This document shows, piece by piece, positions 10,898 to 20,785 of a stretch of 64,000 nt of DNA. The notes under the pieces were generated by a model that saw only the letters and a program-made list of their open reading frames with translations, searched no databases and was not told the origin of the DNA. A program made the position numbers and the translations under genes. This stretch comes from Trileptium ribeirensis. Taxonomy: Eukaryota; Nematoda; Enoplea; Enoplida; Thoracostomopsidae. The stretch covers positions 21,263 to 85,262 of the forward strand of contig JASANE010029994.1 of the NCBI GenBank assembly GCA_030248225.1, written 5' to 3'. Numbering within the stretch: position 1 is the first letter of the stretch; every line of letters starts with the position of its first letter.

Positions 10898-13080
10898 AGT
10901 CTTCGTCCGGTTCCAAATCAGGCTGCGCGGCTAACAGGTCTTCGATGTCCTGTTCGTCAAATATGCCCCTAAAAGGTTCGAACGTATCGTGCCGAGCACG
11001 AGCGCTACCAGATGGGGATTCATAGGCATATCAGGGTCAAGATGTCGGGTTGGCTGCGCGAGGGGTACTGTTTGTCGAGCTGGGGCTGGGTGTCCGAGTG
11101 CCGGTTCTCGGGTCGCAATGCGCGGTGCTACTACCTGAGCTTCGATTTCAGAGGGCATGTAGCCCGTGTACCAACGGCGGCGGTCTCTGGCTAGCCGGTA
11201 TTGTTGTCGGCGAGTGGGTTGAGGAGTTCTGTCTTCTCCTTGATCTCCTCGATAGAGGGTCCCATTTCAGGAGATCCCTCGCTCTCCTCAGTAGAATAGT
11301 CAAGTTCAAACCGGGGTCTTCGACTAGGTCCCGTTAAGTGTAGGCTAAGGGGTATTTCGTTTTCCCAATCCTCCCAACTAACATGCGATTGAGCTCTGCC
11401 TCGAGTTTGGGCAGATGGTTTGCTGCGTGCTGGTCGAGTTAGAGTCCCTTTTAGGGCGGAGGGTGCGCTGCGCGGCGGCGCCTTCTCCCTCCCCCGAATA
11501 GAGGAGCCCTTGGTTGACTCGCCTATGGTTGAGGCTGTCTCACTGGCCGCTGGTGCGGCTCTTGGTCGTGGTAGTTTCGATCGTCCGCCTTCCGAGGATT
11601 CGGAGGGTCGGCGATGCTTACTCGCGTCTCGTCCACTCGTTTCGCGTTTCCTAACCAAGCTTTCAACAAATTCTCCTACAATTTCATCTGCTGCTATTTG
11701 GGCCTCCGAGGGAGGGTGTTGTATGATAGGTCAGGATAGATACTCTATTAACTCGGTTGCGTCCTGAAGTTCTCCTCGGGCACGGGAGTCTTCCTGCTTA
11801 ATTCTTATCCTTTCTTCCATTTCCCATCCCCATCCCGCTTGTTGGTTTTGTCTCTTAGTGGTCCATCGACCAAAGGATGGGACATAGGGAGTGCCTGTTT
11901 CTTGTTTCGTTAGGGGTGACAATGCGACTGGGATTATCCACTTGTGTGGTGGTGCATGAGATTCAAATGTTTCGGGCGATGGGGTCTCGGAGTCTTCAGA
12001 TTAGACTGGTTTTCAAGTTTGTCTAGGGGTTTGAACTGGTTTCCGCGGTTGTTTAGGTTTGGGTTCCCGTGTTGGGGCAGGTTTCGAAGGTGGTTGGTTA
12101 TAGACTGAGACGAATTTCGCGGTCTGTGGCCTAGGGGGTGTCGAATACGGTGCAATCCATTCGTCCGGGAGGTATTTCTCTTAGGTAGCTTCGAATCCTA
12201 ACGGCATTAGCGGAGTGTGCGGGAGCAGGGTAGGTGGAGCGGGTATCGTTGTTCGTAAGGTGCCATAGGTTCACGATAGATGTGATACGGTAACAGTGGT
12301 TTGTCCGGATCAGTGACCAAGCGCTGCGAGTAAGGGCTACGGTAAGTTTGGGTAGCGGTGGCGGCGCGGCGTTGGGCGGGCGTAAGTGGCGAGGTTTGGA
12401 CGGCATGTTCAACTGCCAAAGTTGGAGAGACAGCTGGTTCGGGAGTGTGGGGCGAGGACTCATCCGGATCTTGCGAGGCGACTAGTTCGACAAGGCCTAA
12501 GTCATTGACGTTAAATGGTCACAGAGAACTACCATTGTCTGAGCGTTGTAAAGCCAAGGGTCTATGCGGTTCCTTAGTTCTGACAGCTCGTTCTTGTTCC
12601 CGAAAGGTTACTGGGGCAGTATGCCGACCTTATTCCGGAGAGAAGGTACCAGGACGCTTATCAAGCGCGTAAGGCAACTTAGCGGGATCTTGGGTAGCGA
12701 GTTCCTGCGAGATAGCGGGCCATTCGGTGTCGGAAGTTCTATCGGGGTCACAAATAGGTAACTTGTTTTGTTGCGGACCTCCGGATGAACCTTGGGACGG
12801 GGCTCGAATGGCCAACTGTCCTACTGCAGCGCGGTGTATGTGTGCCTGAGCTTGCGTGTACTCTAAGTTAGGTTCTCCGATCTCTACACTAATTGTATCG
12901 GATGCGCCATCAATTTCTTGGCGCAGTGTGTCGACTGCTTCTGGATCAGCAGCCTGCAATTCTCTAGCGAAATATGTGTCGGCGAGAATGGTTTCTCCTG
13001 GTCCTTGCAGTGCAGCCTCGATATATGCGGGTGGCACAGCCTTTAGTAAATCGGCCATGTCAGGAAAACTACTTAGCTGG
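10898..13080 (-). pseudogene. Broken accessory coding region between integrase and the NADAR domain
   Basis: A chain of minus-strand open frames (13253-12630 after its integrase tail, 12463-12131, 11922-11731, 11658-11191, 11158-10931) changes register repeatedly. Content is proline-, serine- and charge-rich, with an RS/RP-rich stretch at 11658-11400 and an acidic EEIKEKTELL segment near 11230. No domain is recognised. I infer one long or several accessory proteins broken by indels, perhaps continuous with the NADAR frame. Other frames in the region are shorter and look like shadows. Confidence 0.5.
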
Positions 13081-13522
13081 CGATAACATGGTTTGGTGCG
13101 GTTTATATGGACTACATGGTCAGAGGCATTGGGTTGACGGGGAGCTTGACACAAATGCAAGGAAGCATTATCTTGGTGATTTGGTATGGTCCACACCATT
13201 TGCGTTCTAGTTTGCGTGATAGACCTGGTGTTGTGTAGCATCGGTAGACCCATACATGATCATTAACTCAGTAATCTGGGACCTTAATTTTGCGATTATA
13301 ATAGCGCTTCCTATATTCCTTAGCAGACTGCATAGAGCGATAGGCTCCATGTCTGATCGTGGCTAACCACCGTTGTACATTCGCACGGTAGGCTTCTGCT
13401 CCAGGGTATCGTCCCCAATCAGTTTGTGTTTCGATTCCACCCGGTAGTCGGGGTTGGAATCCGTGAATAAGCATGAAAGGTGGGTAGTGCGTGGAAGCGT
13501 GTACTGCTGAGTTGTAGGACAT
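13081..13522 (-). pseudogene. Integrase C-terminal region, frameshifted
   Basis: This continues the pol polyprotein in other frames. 13522-13268 carries the end of the integrase core (HASTHYPPFMLIHG, then YRKRYYNRK, as in Gypsy integrases). A segment near 13200-13090 has a VVHINRTKPCY-type ending, equivalent to the conserved VVHVNRLKP end of Gypsy integrase C-termini. At least two register changes separate these pieces from the main pol frame. Confidence 0.75.
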
Positions 13523-15423
13523 AATGCAGTAGGGTAGGACTTCGTCCCACGTAGCATGGTCACTTTCGGGTAGGGCTCCCTTAGGAGAAACAGTAATGTG
13601 CGGTTGAAACGCTCGATCTCCCCATTTGCCTTCGGGTTGTAGCTCAAAGTTTCCATCTTGAATGTGTGTAACCTAGCACACAGGGCTTCCATGACTTCAG
13701 AAACGAAACATCCTCCTCGGTCCGAGACTAATTCTTCGGGTGCGCCGTAACGGCACACCACATCTTCAACGAAAACCCTAGCTACACTCTTAGCGGTCTG
13801 ATCGGGCAAGGCGGCGGCAATGACTAACTTCGTAAACTTATCAATGAAAGCAATTACGTACCGATTCCCTTTTCGTGACAGAACCCTAGTGTACAATATG
13901 TCAACGAACATGCGGTGCATAGGGGCGCTAGCCAGTGGATTGTCTCCAAGCGCGGCTCGGACATTTTGTGGTAAATTTCGTGATCGCTGGCAGAGTACAC
14001 CTCGCTTTACATATTCGTTTACGTTCTTACCCATGGTCTCCCAGTAGTAGAACTGATTGAGCTTACTCAGTAGACGATCCGTACCTGGGTGTCCACCGAA
14101 TAAAGTATCGTGTTCGTGCTTGAGTATTTGCCGTATGAGTAGTCTGGATACGCGCAGTTTAGGCCTGTGGTCGTCTGGCATGATGGGATGTAAGTAGAGA
14201 ATAGCAGTGTCGGGGCAGAGACGGTAATGATGGGCTTCTAATTTGAGAGAGGTCGCTGCCTTTTCGTCAGCTGGCGACTGCCGAGCATGCAGGTACCACC
14301 ATATAGGTCCAAATTGTTTATCTCTACGTTGAATGTAAGGTATGTAATTGAGAAGGTTTCTCCCCTCGTACCGTTGGAAATGCGGTAAGTATATGTGTTC
14401 AACAGTGTCACACACCTGTTCAGGACGTTGCAATCGCACTCGTGGTCCGCATGCATAATCGACCCTGATTAAGGTATCGAATTCTTCGACTTCTGGTAAA
14501 CCACCATACCTCTGTCTAACATTCGTCGGTAGTGTTAGGGGTCTAGTGGGTTCGGGCGTACCAGCAATGGCACGGGTTGAGCTTTCGCTTGCCGCACCAG
14601 GAGCGGGCGGTGTCGAGGCGGTCAGGGGTTCCTGTGGAAGCGTAGGCCTAACGGATGGATCGGGTGCTGATGAAGGTCCACAGATTGGCTCACCAGTGGA
14701 TTCTGAAGTTGCAGTAGGTTGGGCTGGTGGTCTAGGGGCAGTCGAGCGTCTCCAAGGTACCTCGACTCCTTCCGGCCATGGGTCGTCCACATCTCCGCAA
14801 TAAATGAAACGCGTTGGGTCTGGTAGAGGATCATAACCAGGTCCTCCGAACATACGATAGCAGCGTTCTCGAACATACTCGGGTGGTAAGGTAACGGGAG
14901 CGTCCGGGGCAAGTCCCATGAGCTGTCGTGTAAGTCGATTCCAGGCGTCTTCAGTGGGGTGTCTCCGCGGTGGTCTGGCAGGACCTTTGCTCTTGCCGCG
15001 ATCCTGTCCTTTTACAGCTACAGCAACCATCCGAGCATGATCCTGTTCATCGTATTCGGCTTCATCTGCCGAATCAGAAAATTCCACGTCATGTCGGAGA
15101 TCGCGCGAAAGTCCGTCTGCGTTAGCATTTTCCTTACCTGGTTGATGTTCAATAATAAAGCCACCGAATTCCATCAACAACTCGTTACACCATTGGGCTA
15201 AATGCGAATTTCGCGGTGGTCTCTCAAATAGTGCCTTAAGTGGTTTATGATCAGTCTCGACAAGGAATTCGCGTCGGAGCAGGTAGTGCTTAAAATGTTG
15301 AGCGGCCCATCTGATGGCAAGGGCTTCAGTTTCTACAGCGGGATATCGGCGTTGGTAGTCTACAAGCGACTTGCTAGCAGAGGCTATTGGCAATGTCCCT
15401 TTATTGGTCTTCTGCGAAAGCAC
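13363..15423 (-). CDS. Pol: RNase H and integrase (686-aa open frame)
   Basis: Gypsy-type RNase H is at the N-terminus: a TDASGYALGAVLS block lies just upstream across the stop, then ETEALAIRWA and VETDHKPLKALF at about residues 30-65. The integrase begins around residue 400: HxxxxGGHPG with a degenerate HHCC finger in which the first Cys of the pair is replaced in RGVLCQRS, then the DDE core with VDIL (~505), SDRGGCF (~566) and NGEIERFNR (~602). Between RNase H and integrase lie roughly 250-280 residues of proline/serine-rich spacer, which is unusual. The frame is the same as the RT fragment at 16179-15499, separated by one TAA (15499-15501). Confidence 0.88.
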   Translation of the reverse strand: MLSQKTNKGTLPIASASKSLVDYQRRYPAVETEALAIRWAAQHFKHYLLRREFLVETDHKPLKALFERPPRNSHLAQWCNELLMEFGGFIIEHQPGKENANADGLSRDLRHDVEFSDSADEAEYDEQDHARMVAVAVKGQDRGKSKGPARPPRRHPTEDAWNRLTRQLMGLAPDAPVTLPPEYVRERCYRMFGGPGYDPLPDPTRFIYCGDVDDPWPEGVEVPWRRSTAPRPPAQPTATSESTGEPICGPSSAPDPSVRPTLPQEPLTASTPPAPGAASESSTRAIAGTPEPTRPLTLPTNVRQRYGGLPEVEEFDTLIRVDYACGPRVRLQRPEQVCDTVEHIYLPHFQRYEGRNLLNYIPYIQRRDKQFGPIWWYLHARQSPADEKAATSLKLEAHHYRLCPDTAILYLHPIMPDDHRPKLRVSRLLIRQILKHEHDTLFGGHPGTDRLLSKLNQFYYWETMGKNVNEYVKRGVLCQRSRNLPQNVRAALGDNPLASAPMHRMFVDILYTRVLSRKGNRYVIAFIDKFTKLVIAAALPDQTAKSVARVFVEDVVCRYGAPEELVSDRGGCFVSEVMEALCARLHTFKMETLSYNPKANGEIERFNRTLLFLLREPYPKVTMLRGTKSYPTALCPTTQQYTLPRTTHLSCLFTDSNPDYRVESKHKLIGDDTLEQKPTVRMYNGG

Positions 15424-15498
15424 AGCTCCTAGAGCGTATCCTGAAGCGTCCGTTTGGAGTATGAAAGGCTTCGAAAAGTCCGGGTATATAAGTAGCGG

Positions 15499-16260
15499 TT
15501 ATTGGACCAATGCTTTGCGTAGTTTTCCGAATGCTTCCTCGCATTGCGGCGTCCATTTAAATTCGTTGTCCTTACGACAGAGGGCGTTGAGCGGCTCGCA
15601 AATTTCAGAATAATGTGGTATGAATTTGTGATAGTAGCCCAAAAGTCCCAAGAAGCTTTGTAGTTGTTTGAGAGTTTCAGGTCTTTTGTAGTTGTCTATG
15701 GCGGCGGTTTTCTCGGGGTCTGGTTTAACTCCCTCGGAACTAATAATGTGTCCGAGATATTTTAACTGTTTCTGTCCGAATTTGCATTTGAAGGGTTTCA
15801 GCTTAAGATTGGCCTTACGGAACCTATCGAAAACAGTGATGAGGGCTGCTAAATGTTGCTCAAATATGGGTGAAAAGATTCGAAGCCCATTCACCCATTC
15901 TAAGCCCTTCGAAATAATTGACATGCACCTTTGGAAGGCGCCTGGTGAAGAGTTTAGACCGAAAGGTAAAACATTATATTCGTACTGTCCGTGGACAGTG
16001 ACAAAGGAGGTCTTCTCCTTTGTCTCGAGGTCCAATTGTAATTGCCAGAAACCTTTATTGAGGTAAAAGCTAGACATGAATTTCGTGTGTCGCAGACAAC
16101 CCAGTATGTCGTCTATACGAGGCAATGGGTATAAGTCGCGCTCAGCGACTACATTAAGTTTGCGAAAATCCATGCACAAACGTAGGGTGCCGTCACTTCA
16201 TATGACGTACACTATGGGTGAACCCCAAGGTGAATCGGATGGTGTTATAAGGCCTGCTTC
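15499..16260 (-). pseudogene. Pol: Gypsy reverse transcriptase lacking the YxDD active site
   Basis: The fragment has RT blocks LCMDFRKLN, YPLPRIDDIL, GFWQLQL, KTSFVTVHGQYEYNVLPFGL, PGAFQRCM, then the thumb and connection LKYLGHIIS and LGLLGYYHKFIPHY. Between GLEWVN and RIFSP the expected YLDD-type block is missing, so at least the two catalytic aspartates are lost by a short deletion. The N-terminal part (PSDSPWGSPIVYVI) is cut off by an in-frame TGA near 16197, and the frame ends in a TAA at 15499. This RT cannot be functional. Confidence 0.88.
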
Positions 16261-16976
16261 TACCATATTGTTTAGTTATTCCCGCAAGGGCTCCCGTAAT
16301 GAGTGTGCCAGGCGATAGGGCACCTGTTTAATATGCTTCGCGTCCCCAGTGACTATCCGATGTTGGTGTACACCACACCTACCTAGATCAAACGGGTGTA
16401 CGGTAAAAATATGTCTGCGTTTTCAGAGATAGTTGTTTCCAACTGTTTCAGCTCATAGGGGTTAAGTGTAGTTTGTCCAAAATCGATTTTTCTCAATGCC
16501 TGTATGGATCGTTCCGTATCGATCGCCTTCTTTTGTTAATTTATGACTTGTACTACATTGTCGCGTGTAACCCCTATATTGTTGCATTGCTTAATGTGCT
16601 GAGGAGGTCCGAGCTGGAGCTGACGCTTGTTGCTGTCGTATAAGAGCTCCACCTCGTTGTCGTCGAGCATCTCAACGTGTCCTATTGTCTGTCCTGCGTG
16701 TATGGCAACGGGTAGGTTCCCAAAATTCATCATTGCTGCTGGGATCATGCGTTGACCAGTGAGCACTAGAGCGTGAGCTATGGCGATGTCTCTAATGAAG
16801 GGGTCTGGTACAAACAAAGCTTGGCTCGTGGGCGGTTGAGTGATTTCGGGAATCGCGTTGATAAATAACTGAGTGTTCGGCGGTACTTGCGTAGTATTTC
16901 CTAGACGCCACATTAATAACTGGTGGTCGATAGTCCCCTTGGTCACCGAAGGACGTCGAACAGTTCTCAGTCCCAT
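16261..16976 (-). pseudogene. Pol: protease-RT linker, frameshifted
   Basis: The open frame 16976-16536 follows the protease in another register. It has hydrophobic beta-rich blocks (for example IPAAMMNFGNLPVAIHAGQTIGHV, shown here in part) typical of the dUTPase/linker-like stretch that follows Gypsy proteases. From 16536 to 16260 several stops occur in all minus frames before RT begins. Confidence 0.6.
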
Positions 16977-17487
16977 TTGACAGATCTAGGCAACGGTGTT
17001 TGAAATTTATGGCTACATATGGTAGTAAGGCCATGAAGTCAGTACCCAGGATACATTCATAGGGGGTATCAATAGTTACTTGAAAGTCGCATGGCGTGCT
17101 TAGCGATCCGATGGTGATTGGAACTTTCACTACTCCACTGATAGTCAGTTCCTGTTGCGTGGCCGATACTATCCGGGTGGTGTTGGTGTCTCGGGGTACT
17201 AAGTCTAAACGGGCGAACAGAGCTTGGGACATAATCGAAACGTCGGCTCCTGTGTCTACAAGTGTCGTGACTGGGGTGCCAAGTATGGTTGCATTTATGA
17301 GTAATGGAGTATTGCCGGTATTCATGGTGTTTAGCTGTCTGGTGAACGTACTTTGACGGGGTCCGCGGCGTAAATCACGACTGGGGGCCGCAAATAGTTC
17401 GTCGTCCTCGATAAAAACAAGTTCCTCTTCAGATGAGGCACGTGTTGTCAATAGTCTGTTGGAGCGTCGCGGGGCACGGTGGGACAC
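16792..17487 (-). CDS. Pol: retropepsin-like aspartic protease
   Basis: The 231-aa frame carries the active-site block LVDTGADVSIMS at about residues 70-81 and the second hallmark ILGTDFM near 141-147, spaced as in retroviral-type aspartic proteases of Gypsy elements. The N-terminal ~55 residues are basic and then acidic. After about residue 170 the frame runs into sequence that belongs to the next register, so the true C-terminus is uncertain. The start overlaps the tail of the envelope-like gene, in a different frame. Confidence 0.85.
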   Translation of the reverse strand: MSHRAPRRSNRLLTTRASSEEELVFIEDDELFAAPSRDLRRGPRQSTFTRQLNTMNTGNTPLLINATILGTPVTTLVDTGADVSIMSQALFARLDLVPRDTNTTRIVSATQQELTISGVVKVPITIGSLSTPCDFQVTIDTPYECILGTDFMALLPYVAINFKHRCLDLSNGTENCSTSFGDQGDYRPPVINVASRKYYASTAEHSVIYQRDSRNHSTAHEPSFVCTRPLH

Positions 17488-19310
17488 AACGGATACGCGC
17501 GGGGTCCCCGAAGGCGCAACCGTGACGTCGGTCTGCGAAGGTCGATCCAGGCGAGGGCTGATGTCTTCCTGAGGTGGGGCGGAAATCGCTTTTCCGCTCT
17601 AATCCATCGAATGGCTTTTCTAGGCTTACCGTCAGTTTTAATCAGTCGTCCATGGGAGCCATCGGGTATATAGTACCCATACTTAGGCGAGACCTTACAC
17701 TTAGTCATGCAGTAGATCAGGCTAATTACACTGACGATAATTGTAACTATAAAATAAAGGCGAGAGTCCGGTGTATTCCAGAGCGGGAAAGTTAACCACC
17801 CTTTGTACTTGTCCCTTAGTTATCTGAACTACCTGTAAATTTGTTGCCTTGGCATTGTCGAGTGAGTTCCAGGTTAAAGGCCTTAATTTGAGCCCGGAGA
17901 GCCGTTCGATGGTGATGTTTGGTCCGAATTTAATTGTGATCTCTTCAGGTTTCAACATGCTAGTCAATACTATCGATCCTATAACCAAATGGGTATAGTT
18001 TTCGTGCGGAAACCATAAAATTCTGTTAGGCGGAACCTTTATAGGATTGCCCAACGTCACGTGCGCGAGCTGCCTACGATTGGTTAGTATAACTTCGGGT
18101 TCGCTAGTCCTAACCAGAACACCTTGAATGGTTGTGTGTACGGCGATGTCATTGGCGAGTGGACCGATAAGCGTTCGATTGCTACTTGCACGTTTGATGG
18201 CCTCGGCACAAGTTCACCTGCGATAGTCCACTCTAGACAGTTGGTGCTGTGGTCCGTCAACAGCGCGTGTGGATCGCAAAAAGCAATTCCGGGCCTTTGT
18301 TTGCATGCTCCTAGGTTCAATGATTCAAAACGGATATGCCCCAATCGGGCGGCGTATTGAGGAAGCGGTAGCCTCAGCTGCGTAAGCGTGTCAGGAGCGT
18401 TCCAGCCGGTGTTGTAGACCCGAAAATAAGGTCGGACATCGCTGCGTTTAGGCAATGATAACTGCAGAAGGAACCCAAAGCGAAATTCTACTAGGTCCAC
18501 ACTCACAGGCATAACGTGACGAAATTGGTACGCTAAGCTGGGTTCTCGCATGAGGATAGTTTTAGAGATGCAACGAAGTCTATTACGGCAGGGGATAGTT
18601 CGCCGTTTAGCATGGATTCATTATAGCCTGTACCGACGAGCGCATATTGGCTCGAAGAATGTGATCGATTAACTGGTGGTGTACGCGTGTGATCTCTTTC
18701 TGATCAGCACATCGAACTTGTTCGATCATGGAGACCACCTCTTGCATGCTGTGATGCAAGAATGCGTAGATATCCTCGTTAGCTCGGGTCAGTTGTTTTA
18801 TTGCCTTAGTGTTCCGGAAGGAGACATCGTTGGCCTCGCGCATGAATTTCTCCAGGACGGTTACCTGCTGTCGAACATTACTGATATGGACTCCGTTAGC
18901 GAAAGCCATTCCTAGCCCAAAAAGCCAGAAACGGCGCCTGCAGCGGCAGCAGTTAGGCTAGCAAAGCGTTTTTCCCTGCGGCTGGTAAGGTCGCACAGTT
19001 GCTCATTTGCTACGGACAAAGAATGTACCAGTAGCGAGTAGTAGTTAGTATCTAATACGCCATGATACGCGTCATCTAACTCGCGTTCCAGAGCGCTTAG
19101 GGTCTTGTGCAGCCGGGGGTATTCTGTACAGTTTGCCTTCCTGCAGCAATCGGCTCTGCAGGGCCCGTTGACTTCGTAGGGCGGACAGACATTGTTAAAA
19201 AAGGGGTCTGACTCACGTTCCCAATCTCGAAGCGATACCTGCAGTGCCACCGGTGGGTGCGTAGTCTGATCAGACGTGGTCACCGAACACTCTGGTTCAA
19301 TGACAACGCC
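17448..19310 (-). pseudogene. Envelope-like class I glycoprotein, broken into several frames
   Basis: Five consecutive minus-strand pieces (from 19283, 18909, 18551, 18060 and ~17775) together have the layout of an errantivirus/F-like envelope. There is a cysteine-rich N-terminal subunit, a furin-type site RREKR at ~18965, an Ala/Gly-rich fusion-peptide-like stretch, a heptad-rich helical segment (18900-18640), a C-terminal ectodomain with N-glycosylation sequons (NYT, NIT), a ~17-residue hydrophobic membrane span near 17755-17705, and a basic tail. At least three register changes separate the pieces. It lies upstream of protease, not in the usual place downstream of integrase. I infer the function from architecture; I cannot name the family precisely. 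Confidence 0.7.
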
Positions 19311-19431
19311 TACTTGACGGTTTACAAACGCACCTAGTCACTGCGTCACAGAATGGCGAAAGCGTAGAGTGAGTGGTGCTTAGTGCCGAGAGCCAAAATA
19401 GTAGTGAAAAGATCCACGAGTGATCATACAT

Positions 19432-19502
19432 TGGACCAGCCGGGATTCGAACCCGGATCTCTAGCTAGCAAGACTAGCGCGCTACCATTACACCACAGGC
19501 CC
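19432..19502 (-). tRNA. tRNA gene, most consistent with tRNA-Ala (anticodon UGC)
   Basis: The minus strand folds as a cloverleaf: acceptor 5' GGGCCTG against CTGGTCC with a T-T mismatch and a G3-U70 pair, a D arm with AATGGTA loop, a 5-bp anticodon stem with loop CTTGCTA, a short variable loop, and a perfect T arm with box B GGTTCGAATCC. G3-U70 is the alanine identity pair. Position 37 is T, which is unusual, and another register would give a 5-base loop, so the isotype is less certain than the tRNA fold. It lies between the second gag and the envelope-like gene. The plus strand of its 3' end would also read like a primer-binding site, but the whole tRNA body is present. Confidence 0.72.
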
Positions 19503-19618
19503 TAATCACTGCGTGTTCAGCTACGCTATATATTCTAGCGTAGTGAGATGCTACATAACCCCCTGCGGAGTCGCGGAGCGAGAGTGCGTTGCGTGCGTGC
19601 GTTGCGTGCGTGAGGGCT
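19503..19618. repeat. Short (GCGT/GCGTGC)n tract
   Basis: A GCGTGCGTTGCGTGCGT-type tandem lies at about 19583-19612, directly after the second gag stop in element orientation. No gene is seen. Confidence 0.5.
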
Positions 19619-20785
19619 CTAGCTGTGTGAAGAAACTCCGCGCAGGGGCTCACGTCGGTGTTCTGAGCCTGAACGGGGAGCTCGACTGACCTGGCTGACC
19701 AACGCCGGATCGGCCATCTCCATCATGGTGTCGGCGATGCGGGCCAACTGCTCGACGGAGACGTTGTCCATTGAAACCAGCGTCAGCCGGATTTGCTCGG
19801 GGAGGATCTCGAGGAAGCGCAGGCGGACGAGATCCTGACTATTCGGAGCCAGCTCAAGGAGTTCGCGGAGGGCGCTCGACGGTTTGCGCCCCTTGAGGTC
19901 CTTCTCGGTGAGGAGCTTGCGGAGCCGCCGGTTTTCGCTGTCGGCGTAGCAGTTTATCAGCGTCCGCTTGAGTTCGCCATAGCCCGCGTTGAGGTCGACC
20001 CCTGACTCGTGGACGAGCGCGTTGTCAATCACCCGAAGGACGTTTCGCTTCTTGAGGTCGTCGTCGATTGAACCGAGGATTTGTTCGACCTGGTTGAACC
20101 ACGACTGCGGTGTATTCGGGTTGAACTGTGGCAACTGATAGAATTGGCCTGCGGTAGCGCTCGGCTGTGGTCGTTCGATTTGACTTAGTCCAGCGGTGGT
20201 TTGAAACTGAACAATGGCCAGCTGGCTGTGTGCCAGTTGCAGAACATCAGGCCCGAATGGCGTGAGCGCCGTTATCATCTCGTCCCGCGTCGGTGGCATA
20301 ACGAACGCCTTGTCACTTTCCTTGAGGAGTTGTAGCATCCCGGCCAGCGTGTCCTTGGTTTGTTGCGACAGATTGACCAGCCCGGGATTGCGCTCAACGC
20401 CGCCGATGACCAGCAGGACCCGCAGGCTGGTTGCCTGTCGTCGACCGAAACCTTGACCCGAGCAGCCAGGGAGATGAAAACCTATGAAACTGGGGAACCC
20501 CGGATTGACTGTACCTGTGATCAGCATCCTCGACCGTCGCCACTTGCTTTGACGGGAGCCCTTGAATCGACCATTTGACTCGGAAACAACAGCGACCGTT
20601 GACGAGGGGGCGTCGACTTGAAGGAGCCGGGGTACCGCGACCGTGTCCAGGACCGTCGAGGTCCGGACCACAGGAGACCTGAGAACCACCAGTGCCAGCC
20701 TAAAAAGAACCGGCAGGACCCGAAAGAGGGAAGGCCGGCGTGCCCGCGTCGGCGTGTCGGCGTGCTGGCGTGCTCGCGTCGACAT
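19619..20785 (-). CDS. Second Gag-like protein with a 2A-like motif (388 aa)
   Basis: From ~residue 215 the protein matches the Gypsy gag capsid pattern: LPQFNPNTPQSWFNQVEQIL, then a helical segment with KRTLINCYADSENRRLRKLL, GRKPSSALRELL and FLEILPEQIRLTL. No zinc knuckle follows. The N-terminal ~125 residues are basic. At about residues 126-138 lies LLVIGGVERNPGL, which has the form of a 2A ribosome-skipping peptide except that the final Pro is Leu. ATG at 20785 is the first in-frame Met. The frame is open, unlike most of the element. A separate gag fragment lies at 26154-25369, so the element carries two. Confidence 0.8.
   Translation of the reverse strand: MSTRARQHADTPTRARRPSLFRVLPVLFRLALVVLRSPVVRTSTVLDTVAVPRLLQVDAPSSTVAVVSESNGRFKGSRQSKWRRSRMLITGTVNPGFPSFIGFHLPGCSGQGFGRRQATSLRVLLVIGGVERNPGLVNLSQQTKDTLAGMLQLLKESDKAFVMPPTRDEMITALTPFGPDVLQLAHSQLAIVQFQTTAGLSQIERPQPSATAGQFYQLPQFNPNTPQSWFNQVEQILGSIDDDLKKRNVLRVIDNALVHESGVDLNAGYGELKRTLINCYADSENRRLRKLLTEKDLKGRKPSSALRELLELAPNSQDLVRLRFLEILPEQIRLTLVSMDNVSVEQLARIADTMMEMADPALVSQVSRAPRSGSEHRREPLRGVSSHS

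Noticed and set aside
19432..19450. Reading the 3' end of the tRNA as a primer-binding site of a plus-strand LTR element
   Set aside because: The full cloverleaf is present rather than just the 18-base complement, and no LTR end precedes it on the plus strand.
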